Assembly: GCA_002287035.1 (NCBI GenBank)
Contig: NSKG01000011.1
Location: forward strand, 62,001 to 126,000
Length of the DNA: 64,000 nucleotides
DNA from: Pseudomonas sp. WN033
Lineage (GTDB): Bacteria; Pseudomonadota; Gammaproteobacteria; Pseudomonadales; Pseudomonadaceae
Direction of reading: 5' to 3'
Shown: piece by piece, positions 1 to 9,215 of the stretch
How the letters are laid out: the number at the start of each line of letters is the position of its first letter
Position numbering within the stretch: the first letter of the stretch is position 1
Notes under the pieces: model-generated
Told to the model about the DNA's origin: nothing
What the model saw: only the letters and a program-made list of their open reading frames with translations
The model's database searches: none
Position numbers and translations under genes: made by a program

Positions 1-1
1 G

Positions 2-34
2 CCCCTGCACCTGACCCTGAACCCGGCAGACTGA
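2..34 (+). CDS. 3' end of an upstream gene, probably pyrR (partial)
   Basis: The first bases read in one frame as [10 protein letters not shown] followed by TGA, seven bases before the pyrB start codon. In Pseudomonas the gene directly upstream of pyrB is pyrR, so this is probably its last codons. The ten residues are too few to identify a family, so the name rests only on position. Confidence 0.4.
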   Translation, partial: PLHLTLNPAD

Positions 35-41
35 GAGCCCC

Positions 42-1037
42 ATGAGCCTGACACCCAGCCACCTGCAACTCAATCACCAGGGCCAATTGCGCCACTTTCT
101 GACCATCGAGGGACTGTCGCGCGAATTGCTGACTGAACTGCTGGACACCGCCGACTCATTTCTCGAAGTCGGCGAACGCGCGGTCAAGAAGGTCCCATTG
201 CTGCGCGGCAAGACCGTCTGCAACGTGTTCTTCGAGAACTCCACGCGCACCCGCACCACCTTCGAACTGGCCGCCAAGCGACTGTCGGCTGACGTGCTTA
301 ACCTGAACATCTCGACCTCTTCGACCAGCAAGGGTGAGACGCTGTTCGATACCCTGCAGAACCTTGAAGCCATGGCCGCCGACATGTTTATCGTCCGCCA
401 TGGCGACTCCGGTGCTGCGCACTTCATCGCCGAGAAGGTCTGCCCCCAGGTCGCCATCGTCAACGCCGGCGACGGCAACCATGCGCACCCGACCCAGGCC
501 ATGCTCGACATGTTGACCATCCGCCGGCATGCCGGCGACTTCAAAAATCTGTCGGTGGCGATCGTCGGCGACATTCTGCATTCACGGGTGGCGCGCTCGA
601 ACATGCTGGCGCTCAAAACCCTTGGCTGCGAGGATCTGCGGGTGATCGCCCCGCGCACCCTGCTGCCGGCCGGTATCGAACAGTACGGCGTACGGGTGTT
701 CAACGACCTGCGCACCGGCCTGCGTGATGTCGACGTGGTGATCATGCTGCGCCTGCAGAAAGAACGCATGCAAAGCGGCCTGCTGCCCAGCGAAGGCGAG
801 TTCTACCGGCTCTACGGCCTGACCCGGGAAACCCTGGCGCTGGCCAAGCCCGAAGCCCTGGTGATGCACCCCGGGCCGATCAACCGCGGGGTGGAAATCG
901 AATCGGAAGTCGCCGACGGCCCACAGTCGGTGATTCTCAATCAGGTCACCTACGGTATCGCCGTGCGTATGGCGGTGATGTCGATGGCCATGGCCGGCCA
1001 GAACGCTCAGCGCCAGCTCAACCAGGAAGCCCAGTAA
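42..1037 (+). CDS. pyrB: aspartate carbamoyltransferase catalytic chain
   Basis: This enzyme condenses carbamoyl phosphate with L-aspartate to carbamoyl-aspartate, the first committed step of pyrimidine synthesis in the cytosol. The 331-residue protein has the carbamoyl-phosphate binding motif [12 protein letters not shown] in the N-terminal half, and the [10 protein letters not shown] and HPGPINRG signatures. Its N-terminal extension is typical of the Pseudomonas class A enzyme, which assembles with an inactive dihydroorotase-like partner. That partner follows after only three bases, so the two are certainly co-transcribed. Confidence 0.97.
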   Translation: MSLTPSHLQLNHQGQLRHFLTIEGLSRELLTELLDTADSFLEVGERAVKKVPLLRGKTVCNVFFENSTRTRTTFELAAKRLSADVLNLNISTSSTSKGETLFDTLQNLEAMAADMFIVRHGDSGAAHFIAEKVCPQVAIVNAGDGNHAHPTQAMLDMLTIRRHAGDFKNLSVAIVGDILHSRVARSNMLALKTLGCEDLRVIAPRTLLPAGIEQYGVRVFNDLRTGLRDVDVVIMLRLQKERMQSGLLPSEGEFYRLYGLTRETLALAKPEALVMHPGPINRGVEIESEVADGPQSVILNQVTYGIAVRMAVMSMAMAGQNAQRQLNQEAQ

Positions 1038-1040
1038 CCG

Positions 1041-2312
1041 ATGAAACTGACCATTGCCGGCGCCCGTGTCATCGACCCGGCCAGCCACTTCGACCAGATC
1101 ACCGACCTGCACATCGCCGCCGGGCACATTGTCGCCATTGGCGCCGCCCCGGAAGGCTTCAACCCCAACCAGACCATCGACGCCCGCGGCCTGATCGCCG
1201 CTCCTGGCCTGGTCGACCTGAGCGTCAGCCTGCGCGAGCCGGGCTATACCCGCAAGGGCACCATTGCCAGCGAGACCCGTGCCGCAGCCGCCGGCGGAGT
1301 TACCAGCCTGTGCTGCCCGCCGACCACCCGCCCGGTGCTGGATACCCCCGCCGTTGCCGAATTGATCTTCGACCGCAATGAAAAAGCCGGTCAGGCCCGG
1401 GTCTTCCCGATTGGCGCACTGACCCGGGCACTGGAAGGTGAACAGCTGAGCGAGCTGGTAGCCCTGCGCGATGCTGGCTGCGTAGCCTTCACCCAGGGCC
1501 TGGCGCCGATCAAGAGCAACCGCATCCTGCGCCGCGCACTGGAATATGCAGCCGGCTTTGACCTGTCGATCATATTCACTCCGATGGACCCGGCGCTGGC
1601 CGAAGGCGGCATGGCCCATGAAGGCCCGACTGCTGCCCGTCTGGGCCTGGTCGGCATTCCTGAAAGCGCCGAAACCGTAGCCCTGGCCCGGGACCTGCTG
1701 CTGATCGAACAGACTGGCGTCAGGGCACACTTCAGTGGCCTGTCCAGCGCCCGTGCCGTCGACATGCTGGCCGATGCCCAGGCCCGTGGCCTGCCGGTAA
1801 CCGCCGATGTCGCCATGTATCAACTGCTGCTATGCGACGAAGACCTGGCTGGCTTCTCCAGCCTTTACCACGTCATCCCCCCGCTGCGCAGTGCCAGCGA
1901 CCGCCGGGCTCTGCGCCAGGCCGTACAGGAAGGCGTGATCCAGGCCATTGCCTCACACCATCAGCCGCACGAGCCGGAGGCCAAACGCGTACCGTTCGCC
2001 GCCTCGGAACCCGGCATCAGCAGTGTCGAGATTCTACTGCCGCTGGCCCTGACCCTGGTTGCCGATGGCCTGCTGGAGCTCCCTGCGCTGCTGGCCCGAC
2101 TCACCACCGGCCCAGCCAACGCCCTGGGGCTGCCGGCCGGACGCCTGGAGCTGGGCGGCGAAGCCGACATCGTACTGTTCGATCCGGTTGCCTCCAGCCA
2201 TATCGGTCACAACTGGCTGTCCAAGGGTGCCAACTGTCCGTTCCTCGGCCAGGGCGCACCCACCGTGGTCACTCACACCCTCAGCCACGGCAAACTGGTT
2301 TACCAGGCCTGA
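1041..2312 (+). CDS. pyrC': inactive dihydroorotase-like subunit of aspartate carbamoyltransferase
   Basis: This 423-residue protein belongs to the amidohydrolase/dihydroorotase family and starts three bases after pyrB. Active dihydroorotases carry an HxH zinc pair just before the substrate-binding LREPG. Here the site reads VDLSVSLREPG, so both zinc histidines are serines. This matches the Pseudomonas pyrC' pseudo-enzyme, which is known to be needed structurally for the PyrB dodecamer. A true dihydroorotase must be encoded elsewhere in the genome. The role is structural by family knowledge; the missing ligands are seen directly. Confidence 0.95.
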   Translation: MKLTIAGARVIDPASHFDQITDLHIAAGHIVAIGAAPEGFNPNQTIDARGLIAAPGLVDLSVSLREPGYTRKGTIASETRAAAAGGVTSLCCPPTTRPVLDTPAVAELIFDRNEKAGQARVFPIGALTRALEGEQLSELVALRDAGCVAFTQGLAPIKSNRILRRALEYAAGFDLSIIFTPMDPALAEGGMAHEGPTAARLGLVGIPESAETVALARDLLLIEQTGVRAHFSGLSSARAVDMLADAQARGLPVTADVAMYQLLLCDEDLAGFSSLYHVIPPLRSASDRRALRQAVQEGVIQAIASHHQPHEPEAKRVPFAASEPGISSVEILLPLALTLVADGLLELPALLARLTTGPANALGLPAGRLELGGEADIVLFDPVASSHIGHNWLSKGANCPFLGQGAPTVVTHTLSHGKLVYQA

Positions 2313-2374
2313 ACTTCCACTGACCCGCCGGGCGGTCCGCGCCCGGCCTCGCACCTGCAAGGATCCCGCGCATC

Positions 2375-4366
2375 ATGGCTGCCTTCGGATTACGTGCCAA
2401 ATCGTTCCTGGCCCTGGTACTGGCCTGCCTGCTGGCTCTGGTGCCGGCCCTGCTTATCGGCGGCCAGATACTCAAAGGTATTCACCAGCACTTTGGCGAG
2501 GCCTATGCACGCAACGCCACCCAGCTCAACCGTGAGCGGATCTTTGCCCCGATTTCCCGCGAACTGGCTCTGTCCCTGCGCTTCGCCAATTCCGAAGTCA
2601 CCCGCCAGTGGCTGCTCGACGAGCACGACCCGGACAAGCACAGCCTGTTTTTCCGCGAAGCCGAAGGCTATCGCCAGGCCTTCCGCGACCACGCCTATTT
2701 CATCGTCAACACCAATAGCCTGGACTACTACTTCAACGGCGGCGACCAAAGCTTCAGCGATCAGCCCCGCTACCGCATGAGCCCGGACAATCCCGATGAT
2801 CGCTGGTTCTTCGGCACCCTGGAGTCAACCAGCGACTACAACATCAACGTCGACAGCAATCCGCAGATGAATACCACCCGGGTCTGGCTCAACATGCTGA
2901 TCCGCAATGACCACAAAATCATCGGCATTGCCGGCTCGGGCATTGATCTGTCGAACTTCATTAGCGATTTCATCGCCAGCGAGCTGGCCGGGGTCAGCCC
3001 AATGATCCTCGACCGCCACGGCGCCATTCAGGCTCACCAGAATCCCGAGCTGATCGCCCTCAACTCCGGTGCCGACGGCGCGGCCCAACCCGAATCGCTG
3101 GTCTTCAGCCTGCTGGGCAGCGCCGACCAGGCCGAGAGCCTGCGCCAGGCCATGCAACAGGCCGAACAGCAGCCCGACCAGGTCCAGACCCTGCGTCTGC
3201 AACTGCAGGGCCGTGAACAGTTGCTGGCGCTGGGCTTTATCCCGGAGCTGGGCTGGCATGTGGTCAACGCCGTCGACCTCAATACCGCCGAGGTAATCAA
3301 CCGTCAGTGGCTGTGGCCGCTGGTAATCGGCCTGGCCGGCCTGATCCTGGCACTGGTACTGCTGTTCGCGCTGGGCACCGAACGCCTGCTGCTGCGACCA
3401 TTGCGCCAGCTCCGGCAAAGCGCCCAGGCACTGGCCGCCGGCAACTACGATGTACGTCTGCCCAAGGCCCGCAATGATGAAATCGGCGAACTCAGCAGCG
3501 CCTTTGGCAGCATGGCCGCGCGGGTTCGGGAAAATACCCAGCAACTGGAAAGCCGGGTTCAGGAGCGCACCCGCGAGCTGGAAGAAGCCAACCGCGACAT
3601 GGCTAATGCCCACAAGAAAATTGGCGACTCAATCGACTACGCCAGCCTGATCCAGCGGGCGATTCTGCCCAATCGCGAACTGATCAATACCTTGGGTGAT
3701 CGCCACGCGGTGCTGTGGCGCCCACGCGACGTAGTCGGCGGCGACTTCTACATCTTCCGTAACCTGGGTCAGCACTACCTGCTGGGCGTAGTCGACTGCG
3801 CCGGCCATGGCGTACCCGGCGCACTGATGACCATGCTGGCCCACGCTGCGCTGGATCAGGCAATCAGCGACTGTGGCCCACAGGACCCGGCCGCAGTCTT
3901 GCAGCGCACCGATCAGATCGTGCGCAACATGCTGGGCGACACCCCTGAATTCAGCTCACTGGCGACCAATATGGACGTCGGACTAGCCTTCGTTGACATT
4001 GATCAACGCAAAGTCACCTTTGCCGGTGCCAAAATCGCCCTGTATTTCAGTGATGGCAATCGGGTCGAACACCTACCCGGAGGGCGGCGGGCGCTGGTCG
4101 ACAAGCGTCAGGGCCAGTACCACAACACTGAAACGGAACTGCTCAGTGGCCGTACCTTTTATCTGTGCACCGACGGCTTCCTGGACCAGGCCGGCGGCGA
4201 GCTTGGCTTTGGCTTCGGCAACAGTAGATTTGCAGAGATGCTGCGCGAGCACGCCTGCCTGCCACTGGAGCAGCAAAGCGCCGCTTTCAGCGCAACCCTG
4301 GCCGCTTACCAGGGCAGCTACCCACAGAGAGATGACATCACCATGCTATGCTTCCGCTTTGATTGA
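2375..4366 (+). CDS. siaA: SiaA-type membrane sensor with PP2C phosphatase domain
   Basis: This 663-residue inner-membrane protein has a transmembrane helix near residues 12-32, a periplasmic sensor region, a second helix near 312-334 (a run of L, A, V, G) and then a HAMP linker with a short coiled coil. The C-terminal SpoIIE/PP2C-type phosphatase domain has the metal-site motif DVVGGDFY at about residue 452 and DCAGHGVPGALM soon after. In P. aeruginosa SiaA dephosphorylates SiaC and thereby promotes c-di-GMP synthesis by SiaD and aggregation. The next three genes match siaB, siaC and siaD in order and size, which makes the assignment strong. Confidence 0.92.
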   Translation: MAAFGLRAKSFLALVLACLLALVPALLIGGQILKGIHQHFGEAYARNATQLNRERIFAPISRELALSLRFANSEVTRQWLLDEHDPDKHSLFFREAEGYRQAFRDHAYFIVNTNSLDYYFNGGDQSFSDQPRYRMSPDNPDDRWFFGTLESTSDYNINVDSNPQMNTTRVWLNMLIRNDHKIIGIAGSGIDLSNFISDFIASELAGVSPMILDRHGAIQAHQNPELIALNSGADGAAQPESLVFSLLGSADQAESLRQAMQQAEQQPDQVQTLRLQLQGREQLLALGFIPELGWHVVNAVDLNTAEVINRQWLWPLVIGLAGLILALVLLFALGTERLLLRPLRQLRQSAQALAAGNYDVRLPKARNDEIGELSSAFGSMAARVRENTQQLESRVQERTRELEEANRDMANAHKKIGDSIDYASLIQRAILPNRELINTLGDRHAVLWRPRDVVGGDFYIFRNLGQHYLLGVVDCAGHGVPGALMTMLAHAALDQAISDCGPQDPAAVLQRTDQIVRNMLGDTPEFSSLATNMDVGLAFVDIDQRKVTFAGAKIALYFSDGNRVEHLPGGRRALVDKRQGQYHNTETELLSGRTFYLCTDGFLDQAGGELGFGFGNSRFAEMLREHACLPLEQQSAAFSATLAAYQGSYPQRDDITMLCFRFD

Positions 4367-4428
4367 ACCGTGGGTTCATGTTACAAGGCGTTGCACGGTG
4401 GTTATTGTTTGACCCAGCAGGAGCTTCC

Positions 4429-4971
4429 ATGTCCATGATAGACCTGTTCGCCATGCGCGACACCTTCAACCGCCAGCAGATCATGCTCTGCTTCAACGGG
4501 CCTATTTCCCGCAGCCTGATCGAGGAAATCGGCAACGCCCTGCGCAACTATCTGGCCGCTGACCATGCTCACCCCTCGGCGGCTATGGACGTATTCGCCG
4601 TGTATATCGAAATGACCCAGAACATCCGTCACTACACCCGCGACCGCGGCTGGAGCGAGCAGGACTCCAGCGCCACCGTGGTTGTCTCGCGCGACGACAA
4701 CGGCCATTACGTGGTGTCCTCCGGCAACCTGATCGAGGCCGCTGATGGCGAGGTTCTGGTCAGCAGCATCGAAGCGCTTGGCCAGCTCGACAAGGTTCAA
4801 CTCAAGGCCGCCTACAAGGAGCAGTTGCGCCGCCCGCGGGATGCCGAAGTAAGCAGCGGTGCCGGCCTGGGTCTGATCGACATCGCCCGCAAATCCAGCG
4901 AACCGCTAAAGGCAGTGCTGCAACCGGCCGATAACGGCAAAGCCTTTTTCAGCCTGCGGGCCGTCATCTGA
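4429..4971 (+). CDS. siaB: SiaB-type kinase acting on SiaC
   Basis: This 180-residue protein lies 62 bases downstream of siaA. The start is placed at the ATG at 4429, which has a GCAGGAG ribosome binding site; an in-frame ATG at 4363 overlaps the end of siaA and lacks one. SiaB has a degenerate histidine-kinase-like fold and phosphorylates SiaC on threonine, opposing SiaA. The sequence is soluble, with no signal peptide or membrane segment. The name rests on synteny and size in an intact siaABCD order more than on a motif that can be seen. Confidence 0.87.
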   Translation: MSMIDLFAMRDTFNRQQIMLCFNGPISRSLIEEIGNALRNYLAADHAHPSAAMDVFAVYIEMTQNIRHYTRDRGWSEQDSSATVVVSRDDNGHYVVSSGNLIEAADGEVLVSSIEALGQLDKVQLKAAYKEQLRRPRDAEVSSGAGLGLIDIARKSSEPLKAVLQPADNGKAFFSLRAVI

Positions 4972-4991
4972 ATATCCGAGAACCAACCCCC

Positions 4992-5375
4992 ATGACCGAT
5001 ATCACGATTGCCGGGACTCAATCCACCCCGGACATCCGCACCGAATGGAGCACCGGCCGACTGTTCATGCAAGGCGACTCCTACCCGGAAAACTCCTACG
5101 AACTGTTCAACCAGATCTTCGAGTGGATCGAACGCTTTCTGGCCGAGGGCGGACGCCCGCTAAGCCTGGAACTGAACCTGCTGTACCTCAACACCAGCAG
5201 CATCAAGGCGATGATGGACATCTTCGACCTGCTCGAAGCGGCCCATCAGGAACACAAGCCCGTAGCCGTCAATTGGTACTATGACCAGCGTAACGAACGG
5301 GTCGCCGAGCTGGCTGAGGAGTTCAAGGAAGACTGCAGCTTCCCGTTCGAGATCATTCCCAGCCCGCAGGCCTGA
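4992..5375 (+). CDS. siaC: SiaC partner protein (DUF1987)
   Basis: This 127-residue cytosolic protein contains the DUF1987 core around residues 25-95, including NTSSIKAMMDIFDLLE. By family knowledge SiaC is switched by phosphorylation: the unphosphorylated form binds and activates the diguanylate cyclase SiaD, SiaB phosphorylates it and SiaA reverses this. It sits 20 bases after siaB and four bases before siaD, consistent with a single transcript. Confidence 0.9.
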   Translation: MTDITIAGTQSTPDIRTEWSTGRLFMQGDSYPENSYELFNQIFEWIERFLAEGGRPLSLELNLLYLNTSSIKAMMDIFDLLEAAHQEHKPVAVNWYYDQRNERVAELAEEFKEDCSFPFEIIPSPQA

Positions 5376-5379
5376 AGCC

Positions 5380-6186
5380 ATGGTCCAGACCAAGCCACCG
5401 CCACTCGAAACCCGGATCAGCCAGTTGCTGGCCGATCCCGAGCACCAGGACACCGCGCTGCATCAAACGCTCGGTGAACTGTGGGAGGCTCATCAGGAAC
5501 TGGTGCGCCGGCTGGAACGAATTGCCCGGATCTCCGATGCCTACCAGAGCCTGGCCAGGCAAAAGGAGCAGAGCCTGGCCGAACGGGTCAACAAACAGCT
5601 GCGGCAACTGGAAAAGGTCGCGCGCATCTCCGACCGCTACCAGCAGATGATGCGCGATCTGAATCTGGCCCTGCAGGAGGCCTCGACCCACGACGCCCTG
5701 ACCGGGCTGCCCAACCGCCGACTGCTGGTCGAACGGCTCAAGGAAGAAAGCGAACGCTTTCGCCGCTATGCCCGACCGTTCAGCGTCGCCATGATCGATA
5801 TCGACCACTTCAAGCTGATCAACGACCACTTCGGCCATGAAATCGGCGACAACGTGCTGGTTGAGGTTGCCCGGGTTCTGGACGCCGAGATTCGCGAACA
5901 TGACCTGTGCGGGCGCTGGGGCGGAGAAGAGTTCTTGGTGCTGCTGCCGGAAACCGATCAAGGCACCGCCAGCCAGGTACTCGAGCGGCTGCGCCAGGCC
6001 GTTGAACGGCTGACCGTGCGGGTCAATACCGCATCGGTGTCGGTCACCATCAGCGTCGGCCTGGCCGAACACCTGGCCGGCAACAGTTACTCGGACACCA
6101 TCAATCGCGCTGACGGCGCCCTGCTGGCAGCCAAGCGCAGCGGCCGCAATCGCGCCAGCTCAGCCGTCACCGAAGACGCTTTGTAA
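5380..6186 (+). CDS. siaD: SiaD diguanylate cyclase
   Basis: This enzyme joins two GTP molecules to make c-di-GMP. The 268-residue protein has an N-terminal helical, coiled-coil region (about residues 20-110) that in SiaD binds SiaC, then a GGDEF domain. The active site is intact as GGEEF at residues 181-185, and the product-inhibition I-site REHD lies five residues before it. The start at 5380 is chosen because it is four bases after siaC; an in-frame ATG at 5281 would overlap siaC deeply. A short GC hairpin follows the stop. Confidence 0.93.
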   Translation: MVQTKPPPLETRISQLLADPEHQDTALHQTLGELWEAHQELVRRLERIARISDAYQSLARQKEQSLAERVNKQLRQLEKVARISDRYQQMMRDLNLALQEASTHDALTGLPNRRLLVERLKEESERFRRYARPFSVAMIDIDHFKLINDHFGHEIGDNVLVEVARVLDAEIREHDLCGRWGGEEFLVLLPETDQGTASQVLERLRQAVERLTVRVNTASVSVTISVGLAEHLAGNSYSDTINRADGALLAAKRSGRNRASSAVTEDAL

Positions 6187-6189
6187 GCC

Positions 6190-6209
6190 CCGGCGCATCT
6201 CAGCGCCGG
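6190..6209. terminator. hairpin between convergent siaD and pilU
   Basis: CCGGCGC (6190-6196) pairs with GCGCCGG (6203-6209) around a six-base loop, right where siaD and pilU converge. There is no U-run on either side, so termination is only suggested by position. Confidence 0.45.
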
Positions 6210-7336
6210 CGATCGTCCTCTTCGACACTCAGGGTAAACTCGCTGGTGTCCTGCATCAGATGCTTGCCATCGGTTTCCGAACCCAGCTTGATCATCAGCC
6301 GCAGGTCGTTGGCCGAGTCGGCATGCAACAACGCATCCTCATAGGTGATCTCACCAGCACTGTAGAGCTTGTACAGCGCCTGATCGAAGGTCTGCATGCC
6401 CAACTCGTTGGAGCGCGCCATCAGCGGCTTGAGTTCGTGCACCTCACCCTTGCGGATGATATCGGCTGCCAGCGGGGTGTTGAGCAACACTTCAATGGCC
6501 GCACGCCGACCCTTGCCATCCGGCGTGGGAATCAGTTGCTGGGCAACGATAGCCTTGAGGTTGAGTGACAAGTCCATCCACACCTGCTGGTGCATCTCGG
6601 TGGGGAAGAAGTGAATGATCCGATCCAGCGCCTGGTTGGCGTTGTTGGCGTGCAGGGTTGCCAGACACAGGTGACCGGTCTCGGCAAAGGCCACCGCATG
6701 CTCCATGGTTTCCTTGCTGCGCACCTCACCAATCAGAATCACATCCGGGGCCTGACGCAGGGTGTTCTTCAGCGCCACCTCGAACGAGTCGGTATCGATA
6801 CCGACCTCGCGCTGAGTGACGATGCAGTTCTGATGCTGGTGAATGAATTCGATCGGGTCTTCGACCGTGATGATGTGGCCACTGGAGTTCTTGTTGCGAT
6901 ACCCGATCATCGACGCCAGCGAGGTGGACTTACCGGTACCGGTGGCGCCAACGAAGATCACCAGTCCACGCTTGGTCATCGCCAGTTTCTTGAGGATCTC
7001 CGGCAGCCGCAACTCCTCGATGGTCGGGATATTGACCTCGATCCGCCGCAGCACCATGCCGACCAGATTGCGCTGATAAAAAGCGCTGACCCGAAAGCGC
7101 CCAATGCCCCGGGCGCTGATGGCGAAATTGCATTCGCGCTTTTCGGCGAACTCGCGGCGCTGGGCTTCGGTCATCACCCCGAGTACGGTTTCCCGGGTCT
7201 GCTCGGGCGACAACGGAGTCTTGGTAACCGGCAGGATCTTGCCGTTCACCTTCATGCTCGGCGACACGCCAGCGGTAATGAACAGGTCGGACGCACCCTT
7301 TTCGACCATCAGGCGCAGCAGCTTCTCAAACTCCAT
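6200..7336 (-). CDS. pilU: twitching motility ATPase PilU
   Basis: PilU is a hexameric AAA+ ATPase that helps PilT depolymerise type IV pili. The 378-residue protein has an N-terminal PAS-like region, Walker A GATGTGKST, an Asp box ending in TVEDPIEF, Walker B VILIGEVR and a His box ATLHANNANQ. The acidic and arginine-rich C-terminal tail (SVEEDDRRR) is typical of PilU rather than PilT. It lies 57 bases downstream of pilT on the same strand and is probably co-transcribed with it. Confidence 0.96.
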   Translation of the reverse strand: MEFEKLLRLMVEKGASDLFITAGVSPSMKVNGKILPVTKTPLSPEQTRETVLGVMTEAQRREFAEKRECNFAISARGIGRFRVSAFYQRNLVGMVLRRIEVNIPTIEELRLPEILKKLAMTKRGLVIFVGATGTGKSTSLASMIGYRNKNSSGHIITVEDPIEFIHQHQNCIVTQREVGIDTDSFEVALKNTLRQAPDVILIGEVRSKETMEHAVAFAETGHLCLATLHANNANQALDRIIHFFPTEMHQQVWMDLSLNLKAIVAQQLIPTPDGKGRRAAIEVLLNTPLAADIIRKGEVHELKPLMARSNELGMQTFDQALYKLYSAGEITYEDALLHADSANDLRLMIKLGSETDGKHLMQDTSEFTLSVEEDDRRR

Positions 7337-7393
7337 GACTTCCCTCGTTCAATGGGCCAGTGCCAATGCCCCGGCGACCTGTAAGCGGCATCC

Positions 7394-8428
7394 TTAGATG
7401 CCTTCTGCGATCTTGGCCTTCTCGCGGGCCGATTCCTTGGTAACCAGTCCTTTGGCGACCAGCCCCTTCAGACACATGTCCAGGGTCTGCATGCCGATAT
7501 TGCCGCCGGTCTGGATCGCCGAATACATCTGCGCCACCTTGTCCTCGCGGATCAGGTTACGGATCGCCGGCGTGCCAATCATGATCTCGTGGGCTGCCAC
7601 CCGGCCACCGCCGATCTTCTTGAGCAGGGTCTGGGAAATCACCGCCTGCAGCGACTCGGACAGCATCGAGCGAACCATGGCCTTCTCTTCGCCGGGGAAC
7701 ACATCAACCACCCGGTCGATAGTCTTGGCTGCGCTGGTGGTGTGCAGCGTGCCGAATACCAGGTGACCGGTTTCGGCAGCGGTCAGCGCCAGGCGAATGG
7801 TTTCCAGGTCACGCATCTCACCAACCAGAATGATGTCCGGATCTTCACGCAGAGCCGAGCGCAGAGCTTCGGCGAACCCCAGGGTATCGCGGTGCACCTC
7901 ACGCTGATTGACCAGGCACTTCTTGGATTCGTGAACGAATTCGATCGGATCTTCGATGGTCAGAATATGCTGGTACTTGGTGACGTTCAGATAATCGAGC
8001 ATCGCCGCCAGGGTGGTCGACTTACCCGAGCCGGTCGGCCCGGTCACCAGCACCAGGCCACGCGGCACATCGGCAATCTTGCGAAACACTTCGCCCATGC
8101 CCAGTTCTTCCATGGTCAGTACCTTGGAAGGAATGGTCCGGAACACCGCCCCGGCGCCCCGGTTCTGGTTGAAGGCGTTGACCCGGAAACGCGCGACCCC
8201 GGGCACTTCGAAAGAGAAGTCAGTCTCAAGGAACTCTTCATAGTCCTTGCGCTGCTTGTCGTTCATGATGTCGTAGATCAGCGCATGAACCTGCTTGTGC
8301 TCCATGGCCGGCACATTGATGCGGCGGACGTCACCATCAACCCGGATCATCGGCGGCAATCCAGCCGACAAGTGCAAGTCCGACGCGCCCTGCTTGGCGC
8401 TGAAGGCTAACAGTTCGGTAATGTCCAT
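7394..8428 (-). CDS. pilT: type IV pilus retraction ATPase PilT
   Basis: PilT powers pilus retraction and so twitching motility. The start at 8428 gives 344 residues beginning MDITELLAFS, which is the usual PilT length and N-terminus; the open frame runs further upstream but only as a shadow of yggS. Walker A is GPTGSGKST, the Asp box ends TIEDPIEF, Walker B reads IILVGEMRD and the conserved C-terminal AIRNLIRE motif is present. It is divergent from yggS, with about 80 bases between the two start codons, so the promoters lie back to back. Confidence 0.97.
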   Translation of the reverse strand: MDITELLAFSAKQGASDLHLSAGLPPMIRVDGDVRRINVPAMEHKQVHALIYDIMNDKQRKDYEEFLETDFSFEVPGVARFRVNAFNQNRGAGAVFRTIPSKVLTMEELGMGEVFRKIADVPRGLVLVTGPTGSGKSTTLAAMLDYLNVTKYQHILTIEDPIEFVHESKKCLVNQREVHRDTLGFAEALRSALREDPDIILVGEMRDLETIRLALTAAETGHLVFGTLHTTSAAKTIDRVVDVFPGEEKAMVRSMLSESLQAVISQTLLKKIGGGRVAAHEIMIGTPAIRNLIREDKVAQMYSAIQTGGNIGMQTLDMCLKGLVAKGLVTKESAREKAKIAEGI

Positions 8429-8509
8429 AGGGTTCCCCATTGCATCCTGCAAGCATGTAGAATGCCGACAGGCCCTTATTTTTGATTTGGCAGGTAATAA
8501 ACGTCCGTA

Positions 8510-9211
8510 ATGTCCACGATAGCAAAGAATATTGCAAACGTACGTGAACGCATTCACCGTGCGGCAAAAAGTGTCGAACGCGACCCGGCCGGGGTGACCC
8601 TGATCGCGGTCAGCAAGACCCGCCCGGCCAGTGACATTCGCGAGGCCTGGGCCGCCGGCATTCACGACGTAGGCGAGAACTACCTGCAGGAAGCTCTGGA
8701 CAAGATCGAGGCGCTGGCCGACCTGCCACTGACCTGGCACTTCATCGGCCCGATCCAGTCGAACAAGACCCGCGCCATTGCCGAGCACTTCGACTGGGTA
8801 CACAGCGTCGACCGGCTGAAGATCGCCAAACGCCTGTCCGAGCAACGCCCCTCAGAGCGTGGCCCGCTGAATATCTGCCTGCAGGTCAATATCAGTGGCG
8901 AGGACAGCAAGTCCGGCGTCGCGCTGGCCGACTTGCCGGCTCTGGCCGCCGCCGTTGCCGAGCTGCCCAACCTGCGTCTGCGCGGGCTGATGGCGATTCC
9001 GGCGCCAGCCGAGGACAGTGCCGCCCGGCGTGCCCCGCTACAGGCTCTGCGCCAGGCGCTGCAAGCGCTACCGCTGCCCCTGGATACCCTGTCGATGGGC
9101 ATGACCGACGACCTGACCGAAGCGGTTCAGGAGGGGGCGACCCAGGTCCGGATTGGCACGGCCCTGTTCGGGGCCCGCGACTACTCCCATTCACCTCACG
9201 TGCAAGGATAA
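8510..9211 (+). CDS. yggS: PLP homeostasis protein YggS/PROSC family
   Basis: This 233-residue cytosolic protein belongs to the alanine-racemase-fold family that binds pyridoxal phosphate and controls its level rather than catalysing a known reaction. The PLP lysine lies in LIAVSKTRP, followed by GENYLQEAL, WHFIGPIQSNK and the C-terminal LSMGMTDDL and VRIGTALFG motifs. It is the first gene of the yggS-proC-yggT-yggU row that is conserved in Pseudomonas. Confidence 0.95.
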   Translation: MSTIAKNIANVRERIHRAAKSVERDPAGVTLIAVSKTRPASDIREAWAAGIHDVGENYLQEALDKIEALADLPLTWHFIGPIQSNKTRAIAEHFDWVHSVDRLKIAKRLSEQRPSERGPLNICLQVNISGEDSKSGVALADLPALAAAVAELPNLRLRGLMAIPAPAEDSAARRAPLQALRQALQALPLPLDTLSMGMTDDLTEAVQEGATQVRIGTALFGARDYSHSPHVQG

Positions 9212-9215
9212 CTCC

